64,000 bases of DNA from Odoribacter splanchnicus DSM 20712 (lineage in GTDB: Bacteria; Bacteroidota; Bacteroidia; Bacteroidales; Marinifilaceae), in contig NC_015160.1 of the NCBI RefSeq assembly GCF_000190535.1, forward strand, positions 744,001 through 808,000, in the 5' to 3' direction. Below, one piece after another: positions 46,963 to 56,700 of this stretch (position 1 is its first letter; each line of letters starts with the position of its first letter). The notes under the pieces were generated by a model that had not been told where the DNA came from, searched no databases, and saw only the letters and a program-made list of their open reading frames with translations. Position numbers and translations under genes: made by a program.

Positions 46963-47967
46963 TTAATTTATTCCGGCGGCCTGATTTACTGTGATCGCTA
47001 CCAGATTGACGATATCACTGACAGAACAACCTCTGGACAGGTCGTTGATAGGAGCGGCCATCCCCTGAAGTACAGGACCTACAGCTTCGATACCGGCGAT
47101 ACGTTGTACTAATTTATAACTGATATTTCCAACTTCCAGACTAGGGAAAATCAAAACATTGGCTTTGCCGGCGACAGGGCTACCCGGAGCTTTGCTTGCC
47201 CCTACGGAAGGAACCAGCGCTGCATCGGCCTGCATTTCTCCGTCGATCATAACGTCCGGAGCCATTTGTTTGGCCAGTTCTGTTGCTTTTACCACTTTGT
47301 CGACCAATTCATTTTTGGCAGAACCTTTCGTAGAGAAACTCAACATAGCTACCCGGGGCTCGATTTTGGCAATGGCACGGGCTGTTCCGGCTGTAGATAC
47401 CGCAATTTGTGCCAGTTCTTCTGCTGTCGGATTAGGAAGTACTGCACAGTCAGCACAAACAATTAAACCGTTTTCACCATATTCGGGTTTGTTGGTCAGC
47501 AACAAGAAGGCACCTGAAACGACGGAAATCCCCGGTAAAGTCTTTACAATTTGCAGAGCAGGACGTAAAACATCGCCCGTTGCATTTTTAGCACCGGCAA
47601 CTTCTCCGTCTGCATCTCCGCTCTTAATCATCAAAGTAGCCAGGTAAAGGGGATCTGTAACCAGTTTTAAAGCTTGTTCTCTGGTCATTCCTTTACTTTT
47701 ACGCAGCTCTACCAATAAATCGGCATATTGTTCTTTTTTGGCATGTGATTCAGGATCGATAACGGTAGCTTTGCCGATGTTTTTCAGATTGTGTTTTTGA
47801 GCTAAAGCTTGTATTTCGGCCGGATTACCGATCAGGATAATCTTAGCGATCCCTTCTCCGATAATCTGGTCTGCTGCCTGAATCGTCCGTTCTTCTGTAC
47901 CTTCCGGGAGAACAATTGTTTTACACTGTTTTTTGGCGTTTTCTTTGATTTGTTCTAAAAGTTCCAT
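46963..47967 (-). CDS. pta: Phosphate acetyltransferase
   Basis: A 334-residue enzyme making acetyl phosphate from acetyl-CoA. It is the short, stand-alone PTA_PTB-type form without the N-terminal regulatory DRTGG/P-loop part. Blocks seen: IVLPEGTEERTIQAADQI, DADGEVAGAKNATGDVLRPA, MLSFSTKGSAKNELVDKV, DGEMQADAALVPSV and NVLIFPSLEVGNISYKLVQR. It precedes ackA by 28 nt. Distinct from the ptb at 10752. Confidence 0.97.
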   Translation of the reverse strand: MELLEQIKENAKKQCKTIVLPEGTEERTIQAADQIIGEGIAKIILIGNPAEIQALAQKHNLKNIGKATVIDPESHAKKEQYADLLVELRKSKGMTREQALKLVTDPLYLATLMIKSGDADGEVAGAKNATGDVLRPALQIVKTLPGISVVSGAFLLLTNKPEYGENGLIVCADCAVLPNPTAEELAQIAVSTAGTARAIAKIEPRVAMLSFSTKGSAKNELVDKVVKATELAKQMAPDVMIDGEMQADAALVPSVGASKAPGSPVAGKANVLIFPSLEVGNISYKLVQRIAGIEAVGPVLQGMAAPINDLSRGCSVSDIVNLVAITVNQAAGIN

Positions 47968-48036
47968 TGTATTGTATTTTTTATCCAGTTTCTTTTAAAC
48001 GTTTGCAAAAGTAGGAATAAAATAACTAAAAAAGAA

Positions 48037-48066
48037 AAAGAGTTGCCTTTAAAAGGTCAACTCTTT
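48037..48066 (-). terminator. Terminator after the actin-like gene
   Basis: AAAGAGTTGCCTTT and its complement AAAAGGTCAACTCTTT form a long stem with a small bulge; on the minus strand it is followed by T-rich sequence. It separates the actin-like gene from pta. Confidence 0.75.
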
Positions 48067-48087
48067 ATATCGAATTCGAATTTTGGC

Positions 48088-49164
48088 TTATTCCCCTTCT
48101 TTGTAGATGGTGACACAAGTATTCGCATTGCCTATATCGATACCGACAGCTAGCTGAGGATTTCTGAATATCTTAATTTCTTCCGCTTCAATATTATGCG
48201 GGATATTCGAACGGGCGACGGAAGATTTGATTTTAGAGTTCAGACAATACCCCTGAGAAGCACATTTCTCCGGTTCAGGATATACATTGACCGATACGAT
48301 ATCGCCGAATTCTTCTTTGAAGCAATCGACCAGTTCAGGATACAAAGCACCACCACCGACTAAATACATTTTCGTACATTTATTGAAATCATCGTCTATA
48401 AATGCTCTTCTTAAATTAGGAGCGACGATTTCATTATAGTACATTTTCAATACTTTTTCACGTATATCCAATATGTTGTGTTTAACCCGGTTTACAGTGA
48501 TATTTCCTTTTTGGAAAGCTACATCTATCTGGTGTTCTGTTTTGAGGTTCAGATAGAAATTTTTACTGAGCTCATTAGCCAATAAATTTACGGCATGACG
48601 GATACCGTGGGTACTGACGGCTGAACGGTTGATCAGTCCGGCTCTTGTCGAAACGACGGCTTCGCAGGTGCCGTATCCGAGGCTGACGATAAAAAAGTTT
48701 TCTTTTTCTTGCAGGTTCCCCTCGCGGATTGCTGTCGTACATCCCATAATTTCAGGAATAATCTCGACTTTACCTACGTTCACTTCACGTTTGGTTGTAT
48801 TCGGACCACCGAAAGTGGAAGCATCGTAATTGATAATATGTCGTCCTTGTAAGACTTCCATCGCTTTATCCCGGTAGAGTATATAAGTTGCGAACGGGAA
48901 TCCTGTCGTCAGATAGATTTCCTCTTCTCCTTTCGGTTGGGTAAGCAACAAACTGGCTTCACTCAATAATTTATACTCTTCGTCTGTCGGGGCTGCATTG
49001 ATACTCTTATGTGGAGAATAGCCTTCGACCAGTGCCAGGTTACCGACGATGTAATCCGTATCATCGAGATTGATCTTTATCCCATCCAGTATATTTTCTG
49101 CAACGTTAGCAAGTTCCTGATTAGTCGCTTCATATACGCTAGGAAAATTGTAAGACTTCAACAT
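48088..49164 (-). CDS. Actin-like ATPase of ParM/StbA type, circularly permuted
   Basis: A 358-residue protein. It begins MLKSYNFPSVYEATN and DDTDYIVGNLALVEGY, which in ParM/StbA/Alp proteins follow the first ATP-binding hairpin. The expected order then continues: a phosphate-2-like hairpin FIVSLGYGTCEAVVSTRAG, the long helix region, and the adenosine motif MYLVGGGALYPELVD, ending with CASQGYCLNSK. The phosphate-1 hairpin, normally at the very start, is instead the last segment, AVGIDIGNANTCVTIYKEGE, joined by a linker of about 30 residues. The upstream DNA contains no other copy. The phosphate-2 Asp is replaced by Ser (VSLGYGT). It is monocistronic, between pta and an AlaX-like gene; a filament or plasmid-type role is not shown by context. 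Confidence 0.82.
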   Translation of the reverse strand: MLKSYNFPSVYEATNQELANVAENILDGIKINLDDTDYIVGNLALVEGYSPHKSINAAPTDEEYKLLSEASLLLTQPKGEEEIYLTTGFPFATYILYRDKAMEVLQGRHIINYDASTFGGPNTTKREVNVGKVEIIPEIMGCTTAIREGNLQEKENFFIVSLGYGTCEAVVSTRAGLINRSAVSTHGIRHAVNLLANELSKNFYLNLKTEHQIDVAFQKGNITVNRVKHNILDIREKVLKMYYNEIVAPNLRRAFIDDDFNKCTKMYLVGGGALYPELVDCFKEEFGDIVSVNVYPEPEKCASQGYCLNSKIKSSVARSNIPHNIEAEEIKIFRNPQLAVGIDIGNANTCVTIYKEGE

Positions 49165-49350
49165 ATAAAATGATTATTTTAGGTTTTAACATTTCAATTA
49201 CACACAAACACGTACAAATCTATATAAAATATTTGAATGGAGGGTGTTTTATATCCAAAAATCGTTAAAAAAATGATTTCTTTAAAAATGCAGACTATTA
49301 TTTAAGAAAAATATGTTCTTTTGTTCTTATGTCGTAAATATAAAAACACC

Positions 49351-49358
49351 TATATTTG
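49351..49358 (+). promoter_or_regulatory. -7 element deciding the AlaX-like start
   Basis: TATATTTG (TAnnTTTG) lies 18 nt before the ATG at 49377; the in-frame upstream start at 49356 overlaps it and is therefore unlikely. Confidence 0.65.
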
Positions 49359-49376
49359 TCTCTACTAAAAAACTAT

Positions 49377-49841
49377 ATGGAACAAGAAATACAACTCAAC
49401 GGCCACAACAAACAGGAGTATCCTCCTATGCATACGGCAGAGCATATACTGAATCAGACTATGATCCGGATGTTCGGCTGTGAACGTTCGAAAAATACGC
49501 ATATCGAACGAAAAAAATCAAAATGCGATTATATTTTATCTGTCGAGCCAACTGCGGAAATGATCACAGAAATAGAAAACAGAGTGAACGAAGTGATCGG
49601 ACAAGATTTACCTGTCACCACTTGTTTTGTTACCCGGGAAGAGGTGCCTGAAGGGGTGGATCTGAGTAAACTTCCTGAAGATGCCAGTGCTACTTTACGG
49701 ATTGTGAAGATCGGAGAGTACGACACTTGTGCTTGTATCGGACAACATGTCGGTACGACTGCCGAAATTGGAAAGTTTAAGATTATATCCTGGGATTTTG
49801 AATCGAACCGTCTGCGTTTAAGATTCAAACTGGAGCTTTAA
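49377..49841 (+). CDS. Stand-alone tRNA-editing domain protein (AlaX/ThrRS-SAD-like)
   Basis: A 154-residue protein related to the second additional domain of threonyl- and alanyl-tRNA synthetases. The zinc/editing motif HxxxH is in MHTAEHILNQTMIRMFG, and the second pair is CACIGQHVGTTAEIG (C-x3-H). Free-standing relatives (AlaX) deacylate Ser-tRNA(Ala) or Gly-tRNA(Ala). The sequence lacks the N-terminal beta-barrel of larger AlaX-L proteins, so it is a small AlaX-S-type form. Substrate tRNA is not certain. It is divergent from the actin-like gene and followed by fabG. Confidence 0.82.
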   Translation: MEQEIQLNGHNKQEYPPMHTAEHILNQTMIRMFGCERSKNTHIERKKSKCDYILSVEPTAEMITEIENRVNEVIGQDLPVTTCFVTREEVPEGVDLSKLPEDASATLRIVKIGEYDTCACIGQHVGTTAEIGKFKIISWDFESNRLRLRFKLEL

Positions 49842-49876
49842 TCCGGTCTATTTTTTCGGCATTTCATTTGTTTCAT

Positions 49877-49884
49877 TATCTTTG
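49877..49884 (+). promoter_or_regulatory. Candidate -7 element for fabG
   Basis: TATCTTTG matches TAnnTTTG, about 73 nt ahead of the ATG; a T-rich tract stands in the -33 place. It would give fabG its own transcript. Confidence 0.5.
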
Positions 49885-49956
49885 TGGTTTAAAATTTAAT
49901 TAATCGTTACGACGGTTAAAAGTCTAATTAATTATAGTTGAAGTAAAACTGTTATT

Positions 49957-50703
49957 ATGAAGTTATTAGAAGGAAAGACAGCACTGATTACCGGTGCTTC
50001 CAGAGGTATTGGGAAAGCGGTGGCTCTGGCATTTGCCAAACAAGGTGCAAATATTGCTTTTACGGATTTGAGATATGACGAGAATGCACAGGCTACTGAA
50101 AAAGAAATCGAAGCTTGTGGAGTGAAAGCTAAAATGTATGCCTCCAATGCTGCTGATTTTGCCCAGACTGCCGCTACTGTAGAAGAGATTGCAAAAGAAT
50201 TCGGCCGGATCGATATTTTAGTGAACAACGCCGGTATTACTAAAGATACTTTGTTGATGAGAATGACGGAAGAACAATGGGATGCCGTTATCAATGTCAA
50301 CCTGAAATCTGTATTTAATTTTACCAAAGCCGTATCGGCTATCATGCTGAAACAGAAAAGCGGTTCGATTATCAGCATGAGCTCTGTTGTCGGCGTGAGC
50401 GGAAATGCCGGACAGGCGAACTATTCTGCTTCCAAAGCCGGTATTATCGGTTTTACCAAGAGTGTGGCCAAAGAATTGGGATCCAGAAATATCCGGGCCA
50501 ATGCCGTTGCTCCGGGATTTATCATTACAGATATGACGGCACAGTTGCCCGAAGATGTGCGTAAAGAATGGGCCGCTAAAATTCCTTTGAGAAGAGGAGG
50601 TACGCCTGAGGATATTGCCGATGTATGTACCTTCCTGGCTTCGGATATGTCCAGATATGTTACCGGACAAGTGATCCATGTTTGCGGCGGTATGAATATG
50701 TAA
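49957..50703 (+). CDS. fabG: 3-oxoacyl-[ACP] reductase
   Basis: A 248-residue short-chain dehydrogenase carrying out the first reduction of fatty-acid elongation with NADPH. The cofactor loop is ITGASRGIGKAVALAFAKQG and the active site shows the Asn in LVNNAGITKD, Ser in ISMSSVVGVSG and the YSASKAG Tyr/Lys pair. The late GFIITDMTAQLPEDVRKEW block, typical of FabG, and the size support that name over other SDR functions. It precedes the VWA-protein gene by 42 nt. Confidence 0.95.
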   Translation: MKLLEGKTALITGASRGIGKAVALAFAKQGANIAFTDLRYDENAQATEKEIEACGVKAKMYASNAADFAQTAATVEEIAKEFGRIDILVNNAGITKDTLLMRMTEEQWDAVINVNLKSVFNFTKAVSAIMLKQKSGSIISMSSVVGVSGNAGQANYSASKAGIIGFTKSVAKELGSRNIRANAVAPGFIITDMTAQLPEDVRKEWAAKIPLRRGGTPEDIADVCTFLASDMSRYVTGQVIHVCGGMNM

Positions 50704-50745
50704 TATAGGTGATGCTCCGAAGCAGAAAAAACGCTGCTTCGGGGT

Positions 50746-52824
50746 ATGCTAAAGCGGTTCGGGGTGGTATTTGAGTATTCTATGGCATGGCTTTTGCCTA
50801 TTGCAGGTTTATCGTTTGTTATTGCCTGGCTTAAATTCAGGAAACTTTCAAAATTACCGGATATTTCTAAAGGAATGGCCCTGCTTATTTCCGGGCTTCG
50901 TTTTATTGTCATTTTTACTTTACTTGCTTTACTTTTAAATCCTGCTTTTTCGTGGGTCGAAAAGACGAAAGAGAAACCTTTGCTGGTCTTGGCTCAGGAC
51001 AATTCTGCTTCTCTGATAAAAACGAAGGATTCCTTGTATTATCGGAATGAATACAAGGCATCTTTAGAAAAGATGATCGAGGCTTTGAAAAGCAAGTTCG
51101 ATATCGTTCCTTTAACTTTCGGAGCTTCGATCCGTCAAAACGATGAATACGATTTCTCGGAACAATACACGAATATCTCAGCAGTATTCGACTATACCGA
51201 CCAGCATTTTATCGTCCGCCGCCCGGCGGCTATGATTTTATTCTCCGACGGGATCTACAATACCGGTGTGAATCCGAAATACAAAACACCTGATTTTCCG
51301 GTCTATACCGTTGCTTTGGGGGATACCGTTGCTTATCCCGATGTCTATATCCGGAATGTGGAAACGGATAAATTCAATTTTGTAAATACTATTTTTCCGA
51401 TAAAAGTCGAAGTCGGTGCCATAAAACAGAAAGGAAGCCAGGTAAAATGCAGTTTAAAACAAAATGATCAGGTCATTGCCCGACAGATTTTAACTATTGG
51501 ACAAGATTATTTTTTTCAGGAAGTCTCCTTCGAAGTAGAAGCTCCGAAAAAAGGAATATTCCGGTATAGTGTCGAACTGGAAAACGATAGGGTGGAACGT
51601 ACTTATGAAAACAACCGGATAGAAACCTGGGTGAATATTATAGATAATTCTGCTAAAGTTGCTATTTATACCACTGCTCCACATCCGGATATTGCTGCAA
51701 TTAAGAATGCAGTCGGTGTATCCGGTATATACCGATGTAAACTTTATCGCTGGGAAGAACCGCTGGATAGTCTGAATGCTAATCTGGTTATCTTGCATAA
51801 TCCTGATCCGCATAGTACAGGCTATCAGCAATTGATGCAGGAAATAAACCGCAGAAAATTGTCGGTTTGGTATATATTGACTACGCCCGAATGTATCGCT
51901 GGTTTCTCCAAACTCCAAAATTTATACACTTCCGATATTAGTGCCGATCAAACCGAATATGCCTCTTTACAGATCAATGAACAATTTTCCTATTTCGAAT
52001 TCTCGGAGACGGAAAAAGCGGCTTATAAGGATTACCCTCCTATAATCGTACCTTTTGGAGAGATCAACACCGGTGCTGGGAAAATTTTATTCAGTCAGAA
52101 AATTAAAAATACACCTACTTCGAATGGAATTCTTGGTTTTTATGATTTGAATGGACAAAAAATTTCTTATTTTTGGGGAGAAGGTCTTTGGAAATGGCGA
52201 TTATATTCCTATCAGGAAAATGGTAATCACGAACCGTTCAACACGCTGATCAATAAAATTGTGGGTTATCTGACTACCCGTCAGGGAACGGAACGCTTGG
52301 TGGATGACATTGAACCTCTCTACGAAGAGTCGGAAGAGATTGTGATTAATGTAGAGTTGTATAACGATAGTTATGAACTTATTAATACTCCTGATCTAAA
52401 GATGGAATTAAATATTGGCGGGAAAACGTATAACTATCTTTTCAATCGGAACGGGGAAAAATATAGAATGACTTTGGGTAACCTGCAGGCCGGAGAGTAC
52501 AATTTTCGTCTGAGTACAGATTTGAAAGGAGAACGATTCACCAAAAAGGGAATTTTTTATGTGAAGAGCCATAATCCGGAATTGAATCGTTTAGTGGCCG
52601 ATCCGTCCTTACTCAAAGAAATAGCCCGGCATACCGGAGGGGAGTCGGTAAGTGTACGGGATATGGTCCGATTGACGAATGAATTGAATTCAAATGACAG
52701 ATATATATCCGAATACAAAAGTGAAACGGGATTTTCAGACCTCAGTGAGATAAAAATATTAGGGTTGATAATACTTTTGCTATTATGCATGGAATGGTTT
52801 TTACTAAAATTTTTCGCCGGTTGA
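50746..52824 (+). CDS. VWA-domain membrane protein
   Basis: A 692-residue protein with N-terminal hydrophobic segments (about residues 12-30 and 43-66), a large extracytoplasmic region and a C-terminal transmembrane helix (ILGLIILLLLCMEWFLLKFF). The MIDAS-type start of a von Willebrand A domain is LLVLAQDNSASLIKT (DxSxS) and the second metal-site strand is MILFSDGIYNTGVN. Beta-sandwich-like repeats follow. No catalytic motif is visible. It overlaps the next gene's start by some 30-40 nt and so is coupled to it. Function unknown; a periplasmic assembly or sensing role is inference. Confidence 0.8.
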   Translation: MLKRFGVVFEYSMAWLLPIAGLSFVIAWLKFRKLSKLPDISKGMALLISGLRFIVIFTLLALLLNPAFSWVEKTKEKPLLVLAQDNSASLIKTKDSLYYRNEYKASLEKMIEALKSKFDIVPLTFGASIRQNDEYDFSEQYTNISAVFDYTDQHFIVRRPAAMILFSDGIYNTGVNPKYKTPDFPVYTVALGDTVAYPDVYIRNVETDKFNFVNTIFPIKVEVGAIKQKGSQVKCSLKQNDQVIARQILTIGQDYFFQEVSFEVEAPKKGIFRYSVELENDRVERTYENNRIETWVNIIDNSAKVAIYTTAPHPDIAAIKNAVGVSGIYRCKLYRWEEPLDSLNANLVILHNPDPHSTGYQQLMQEINRRKLSVWYILTTPECIAGFSKLQNLYTSDISADQTEYASLQINEQFSYFEFSETEKAAYKDYPPIIVPFGEINTGAGKILFSQKIKNTPTSNGILGFYDLNGQKISYFWGEGLWKWRLYSYQENGNHEPFNTLINKIVGYLTTRQGTERLVDDIEPLYEESEEIVINVELYNDSYELINTPDLKMELNIGGKTYNYLFNRNGEKYRMTLGNLQAGEYNFRLSTDLKGERFTKKGIFYVKSHNPELNRLVADPSLLKEIARHTGGESVSVRDMVRLTNELNSNDRYISEYKSETGFSDLSEIKILGLIILLLLCMEWFLLKFFAG

Positions 52825-53765
52825 TTTTGGGCCTTTGGGGGGCCACCCTGTGTTCGTGTACCACCTATCGCACCTTATCGATCGAGATACTTCAACCTGC
52901 CGGTTTTCATATCGAACAAGGAAAAAAACTGGCTTTGCTAGAAAGAAACATCCGCAACGAAAACAGTATATTGACTTTTATGAAGAATATTCCTGAATTA
53001 GACCGGGAGTATTTATTTGAAGATTTCTGTGAAGGGGTGAAATTTATCTGGGAAACTTCGGGGTACAAAGATGCTATAATATGTTTAAAAGAACAGGAAA
53101 TGGGCTATTGGAACCAATCCTCTACTCCGCCCCCTTTCGCTCCGGATAGTATAATGAATATGTGCCGGAATTTTCACGTGGACTACCTCTTATCCATAGA
53201 ACTACAGTATTATGATAACGCAGATCCTGGAGGAGAGATAAATACCATTTGGTTTACCCGGTTGTACGATAAAGAACAAGGCGAACCGGTCGATTCTGTG
53301 AAGATCTCTTTTAAACTGGATCAGGAAAAACTCGGGGAGTTCGATAACATACCGGAATGTATCCGCAATAGTTTTTGGGAAGCAGGAATGATTTCAGGCC
53401 GGCATTTGGTTCCTTCGTGGCAAAAAACACAGCGAAGAGTGTATACTTCCGGGAAAGTGTTGCGGCTGGGGGATACTTTTTTGAGGCATGGTGATAGCGA
53501 AGAGGCATTCAATATATGGACCGGTGCCTTAAAATTGACGCCTAAAACAGCTGTCCAGGCCGGGATTAATTTGGGATGGTTGTATGAAAATGCCGGAGAT
53601 TTCGAACAGGCAAGAGATATTTTATCGGAATGCCGGAAGCTGGCAGAAGAGAATAAGCTAAAAGGGGAAGAAGTGAATTACCTGAAAGATTATCTCGAAA
53701 TCATTTGCCGGAGAATTACAGAGATGGAAATTCTGGATCGACAAACTTTGCCTGCCGAGCCTTAA
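52794..53765 (+). CDS. DUF6340-type lipoprotein with TPR region
   Basis: A 323-residue lipoprotein with signal MVFTKIFRRLILGLWGATL and lipobox CSC. The N-terminal half has the pattern LSIEILQPAGFHIEQGKKLA and HVDYLLSIELQ, seen in a Bacteroidetes-only family (DUF6340). The C-terminal third has helical repeats resembling tetratricopeptide units (FNIWTGALKLTPKTAVQAGI, NLGWLYENAGDFEQARDIL). Either 52785 or 52794 may be the start; both overlap the preceding gene. Next comes the helicase gene after 14 nt. Role unknown. Confidence 0.75.
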   Translation: MVFTKIFRRLILGLWGATLCSCTTYRTLSIEILQPAGFHIEQGKKLALLERNIRNENSILTFMKNIPELDREYLFEDFCEGVKFIWETSGYKDAIICLKEQEMGYWNQSSTPPPFAPDSIMNMCRNFHVDYLLSIELQYYDNADPGGEINTIWFTRLYDKEQGEPVDSVKISFKLDQEKLGEFDNIPECIRNSFWEAGMISGRHLVPSWQKTQRRVYTSGKVLRLGDTFLRHGDSEEAFNIWTGALKLTPKTAVQAGINLGWLYENAGDFEQARDILSECRKLAEENKLKGEEVNYLKDYLEIICRRITEMEILDRQTLPAEP

Positions 53766-53779
53766 AAACAGAAAAGTAT

Positions 53780-56700
53780 ATGTTAGATATTTATAAAGCT
53801 TCGGCTGGATCAGGAAAGACTTTTGCCCTGACCCTGGAATATTTCAGGACGATTTTTGCTTCTCCTGCTGAATATAAGAATATTTTAGCCGTGACCTTCA
53901 CCAATAAGGCCACCGAAGAGATGAAGTCGCGTATTATCAATGAACTGCATCGTTTGGCAGACGGGAAAACAAGTGATTACGGAGAGGCCTTGAAGCAGGA
54001 ATTCGGATTTACCGACGAGCAATTGAAAAACAGAGCTGTTTTGCTTCGTACAATGTTATTGCATGATTACGGACGATTGGCAGTGACGACGATCGATCGT
54101 TTTTTTCAACGCATTATCAAAGCTTTTACCAGGGAATTGGGCATCTTTCCGGGCTATAATGTAGAATTGGATAGTGATTTTGTATTGCTCAAAGCTGTCG
54201 ACAAAGTCATGCAACAGGTGAAAGACAATCCGGGATTGAAAAATTGGATCAGTGAATTGATGAGTAGTAATGTAGAAGAGGGAAAATCGTGGAGTATCAA
54301 ATCAAAAATAGCCGAGCTCGGTGAAGAACTGTTCAAAGAGAACTACATGCTTTTTGACAAGCATATTCTGGATAAATTCAGTGATAAGGAATTTTTGAAG
54401 AATTACCGCTCTTTTTTGACCGCTACCGTTCAAGCTTACGAAAGCCGGCAGGCTGCTATCGGACAGGAAGCGATCGGATTGATCCGGAGCGAAGGGCTTG
54501 AACAAACCGACTTTAAAGGTGGAAAGGCAGGATGTGTATCTTATTTTTATAAACTGGTTGCCGGGAATTTCGACGAACCGACGGCTACCGTAAGAAAGGG
54601 GGCTCAGGATAGTGCGGCGTGGGTAACCAAAACTTCTCTCCGCAAAGCAACCATCGGGTCTATATGCCCCCGGCTTATGCAACTCTTGCAGGATATTCTG
54701 AATCGGTTCGACCAGGATTACAGCTATTATTTGTCAGCCCGGATGCTGTCCGATAATTTGTACCAGTTGGGGATTTTAAATGACCTTTATCAGGAGGTTA
54801 GGGCCTATTGTGACGAGAAAGGGCTCATGTTGCTGAGTGATACGACGCATATTCTGAATATGCTGATTGCAGATAACGATACGTCGTTTTTATTTGAAAA
54901 GTGTGGGAATTATTATAAGCATCTGATGATCGACGAATTTCAGGATACTTCGGGGATGCAATGGAAAAATTTCCGCCCCCTGGTGGTAAACAGTTTATCG
55001 GAAGGGTGCCGGACTATGATTGTGGGAGATGTCAAGCAAAGTATCTACCGTTGGCGAAACGGAGATTGGAGTCTGCTGGCCAACGAGGTAGAGCGGCAAT
55101 TCAGCAGCTTGGGAGTGAATACCGTCATTTTAAAAAATAACTGGCGTAGTGCCCCTGAAATCGTAAATTTCAATAATACCTTCTTTGAGAAAGCAGTCGG
55201 TATGCTGACCGATCTATACATTGCCGATGCAGGTGGGGAAGTAAAGGAAAAAACGATAGCTGAAGCTTATCAGGGACTTCAACAGATTCCCCGGAAAAAG
55301 AAAAAAGGATATGTCGATATTGTGTTCGGCCCCGACAAAAAGGCAGAAGGGGGGGAGAATATAATCCTGGCAGACCTGATCGCAATCATTCGGGATATCC
55401 GGCAAAGGGGAGGACAGTTAAAAGATATCGTTATTTTGGTGAGGGGTGGGAAGGAAGGTGCGCTGGTTGCCGATTTTCTGATGGAATACAATAAGACAGC
55501 TGACCGGCCGATCGGTTTTATCTCAAATGATTCGTTGTACGTCTGGTCGTCTCCCTATATACAATTTATCATCGCCATTCTGAAATATATGGTAGATCCC
55601 TACGATATGGTCAATAAGACCCAGATTCTTTATTTTTATCGGGTTTTTATTCAGGATGAGAACAATCCGGATTTGCACGATATCTTTTCCGGAATAGGGG
55701 AAAAAGAATTATTCGAGGTCTTAGGAACTGATTTTGAATTGGATAAAAATAAAATCATGTCTTATTCCTTATATGAGACGATTGAAACTATTCTGGATAA
55801 ATTTTCACTTCGTAAGAAACGGGAAGAAATTCCTTATTTGATTGCGTTTCAAGATATTATATATGAATATGAAACCAATAACTCCAATAGTATAACTTTA
55901 TTTCTGGATTGGTGGGAGAAAGAGCAGGGTAAAAGAGTACTGACCACTTCCGAAGAAGTCGATGCAGTGCGTATTTTAACTATCCACAAATCCAAGGGAC
56001 TGGAATTTGAATTCGTACTTTTGCCGTTCTGTAGCTGGGAACTGGATAGTGTCCGGCCCGTCAGACGAATTTGGTGTATGAATAACGAACAAGGATTCAA
56101 TCAATTAGACTATGCTCCATTGAACTATTCCTCCAAGTTAACGAACACCATCTTTAAAAAAGATTACCTGGACGAACACCTGAAAGCCTATATCGATAAC
56201 CTGAACTTGTTATATGTTGCCCTGACGCGTGCCAAGACCGAGCTTTATGTACGTCCGTACTCTCCCAAAATCAATAAAGACGGTAGCATCTCGATGTCGG
56301 ATATCGGAGCTTTTATTTATAGTGTATTAGCTGAAACCGAATTAGTGGATAATGCAACTATGCAGGTCGCATTGGGAGAAAAACAGTGTTTCCCTTCAAA
56401 AGCCGGAGCAGGTCAGACTTCTGTTACTCTTCAGAATTATCCGGTTTTTCAACCGGGAGAAAGAATCAGTATCAAGTACAAATTCCGGGACTATACCGAG
56501 CCTCAGCAAGCTTCTCTTTCGGCGATCGACGAAGGAAAATTATTGCATGAAATTTTTAAACACATCCGGTATGCCGGGGATGTGTCACAGGCTGTTCAAC
56601 AAGCCTATTTGGAGGGATTGATTTCTATCCGGGAAAAGGAGGCTTACTGTGCGAAGATCGAAGCATATATTTCCAACCCACAAGCTTCTGAATGGTTCGG

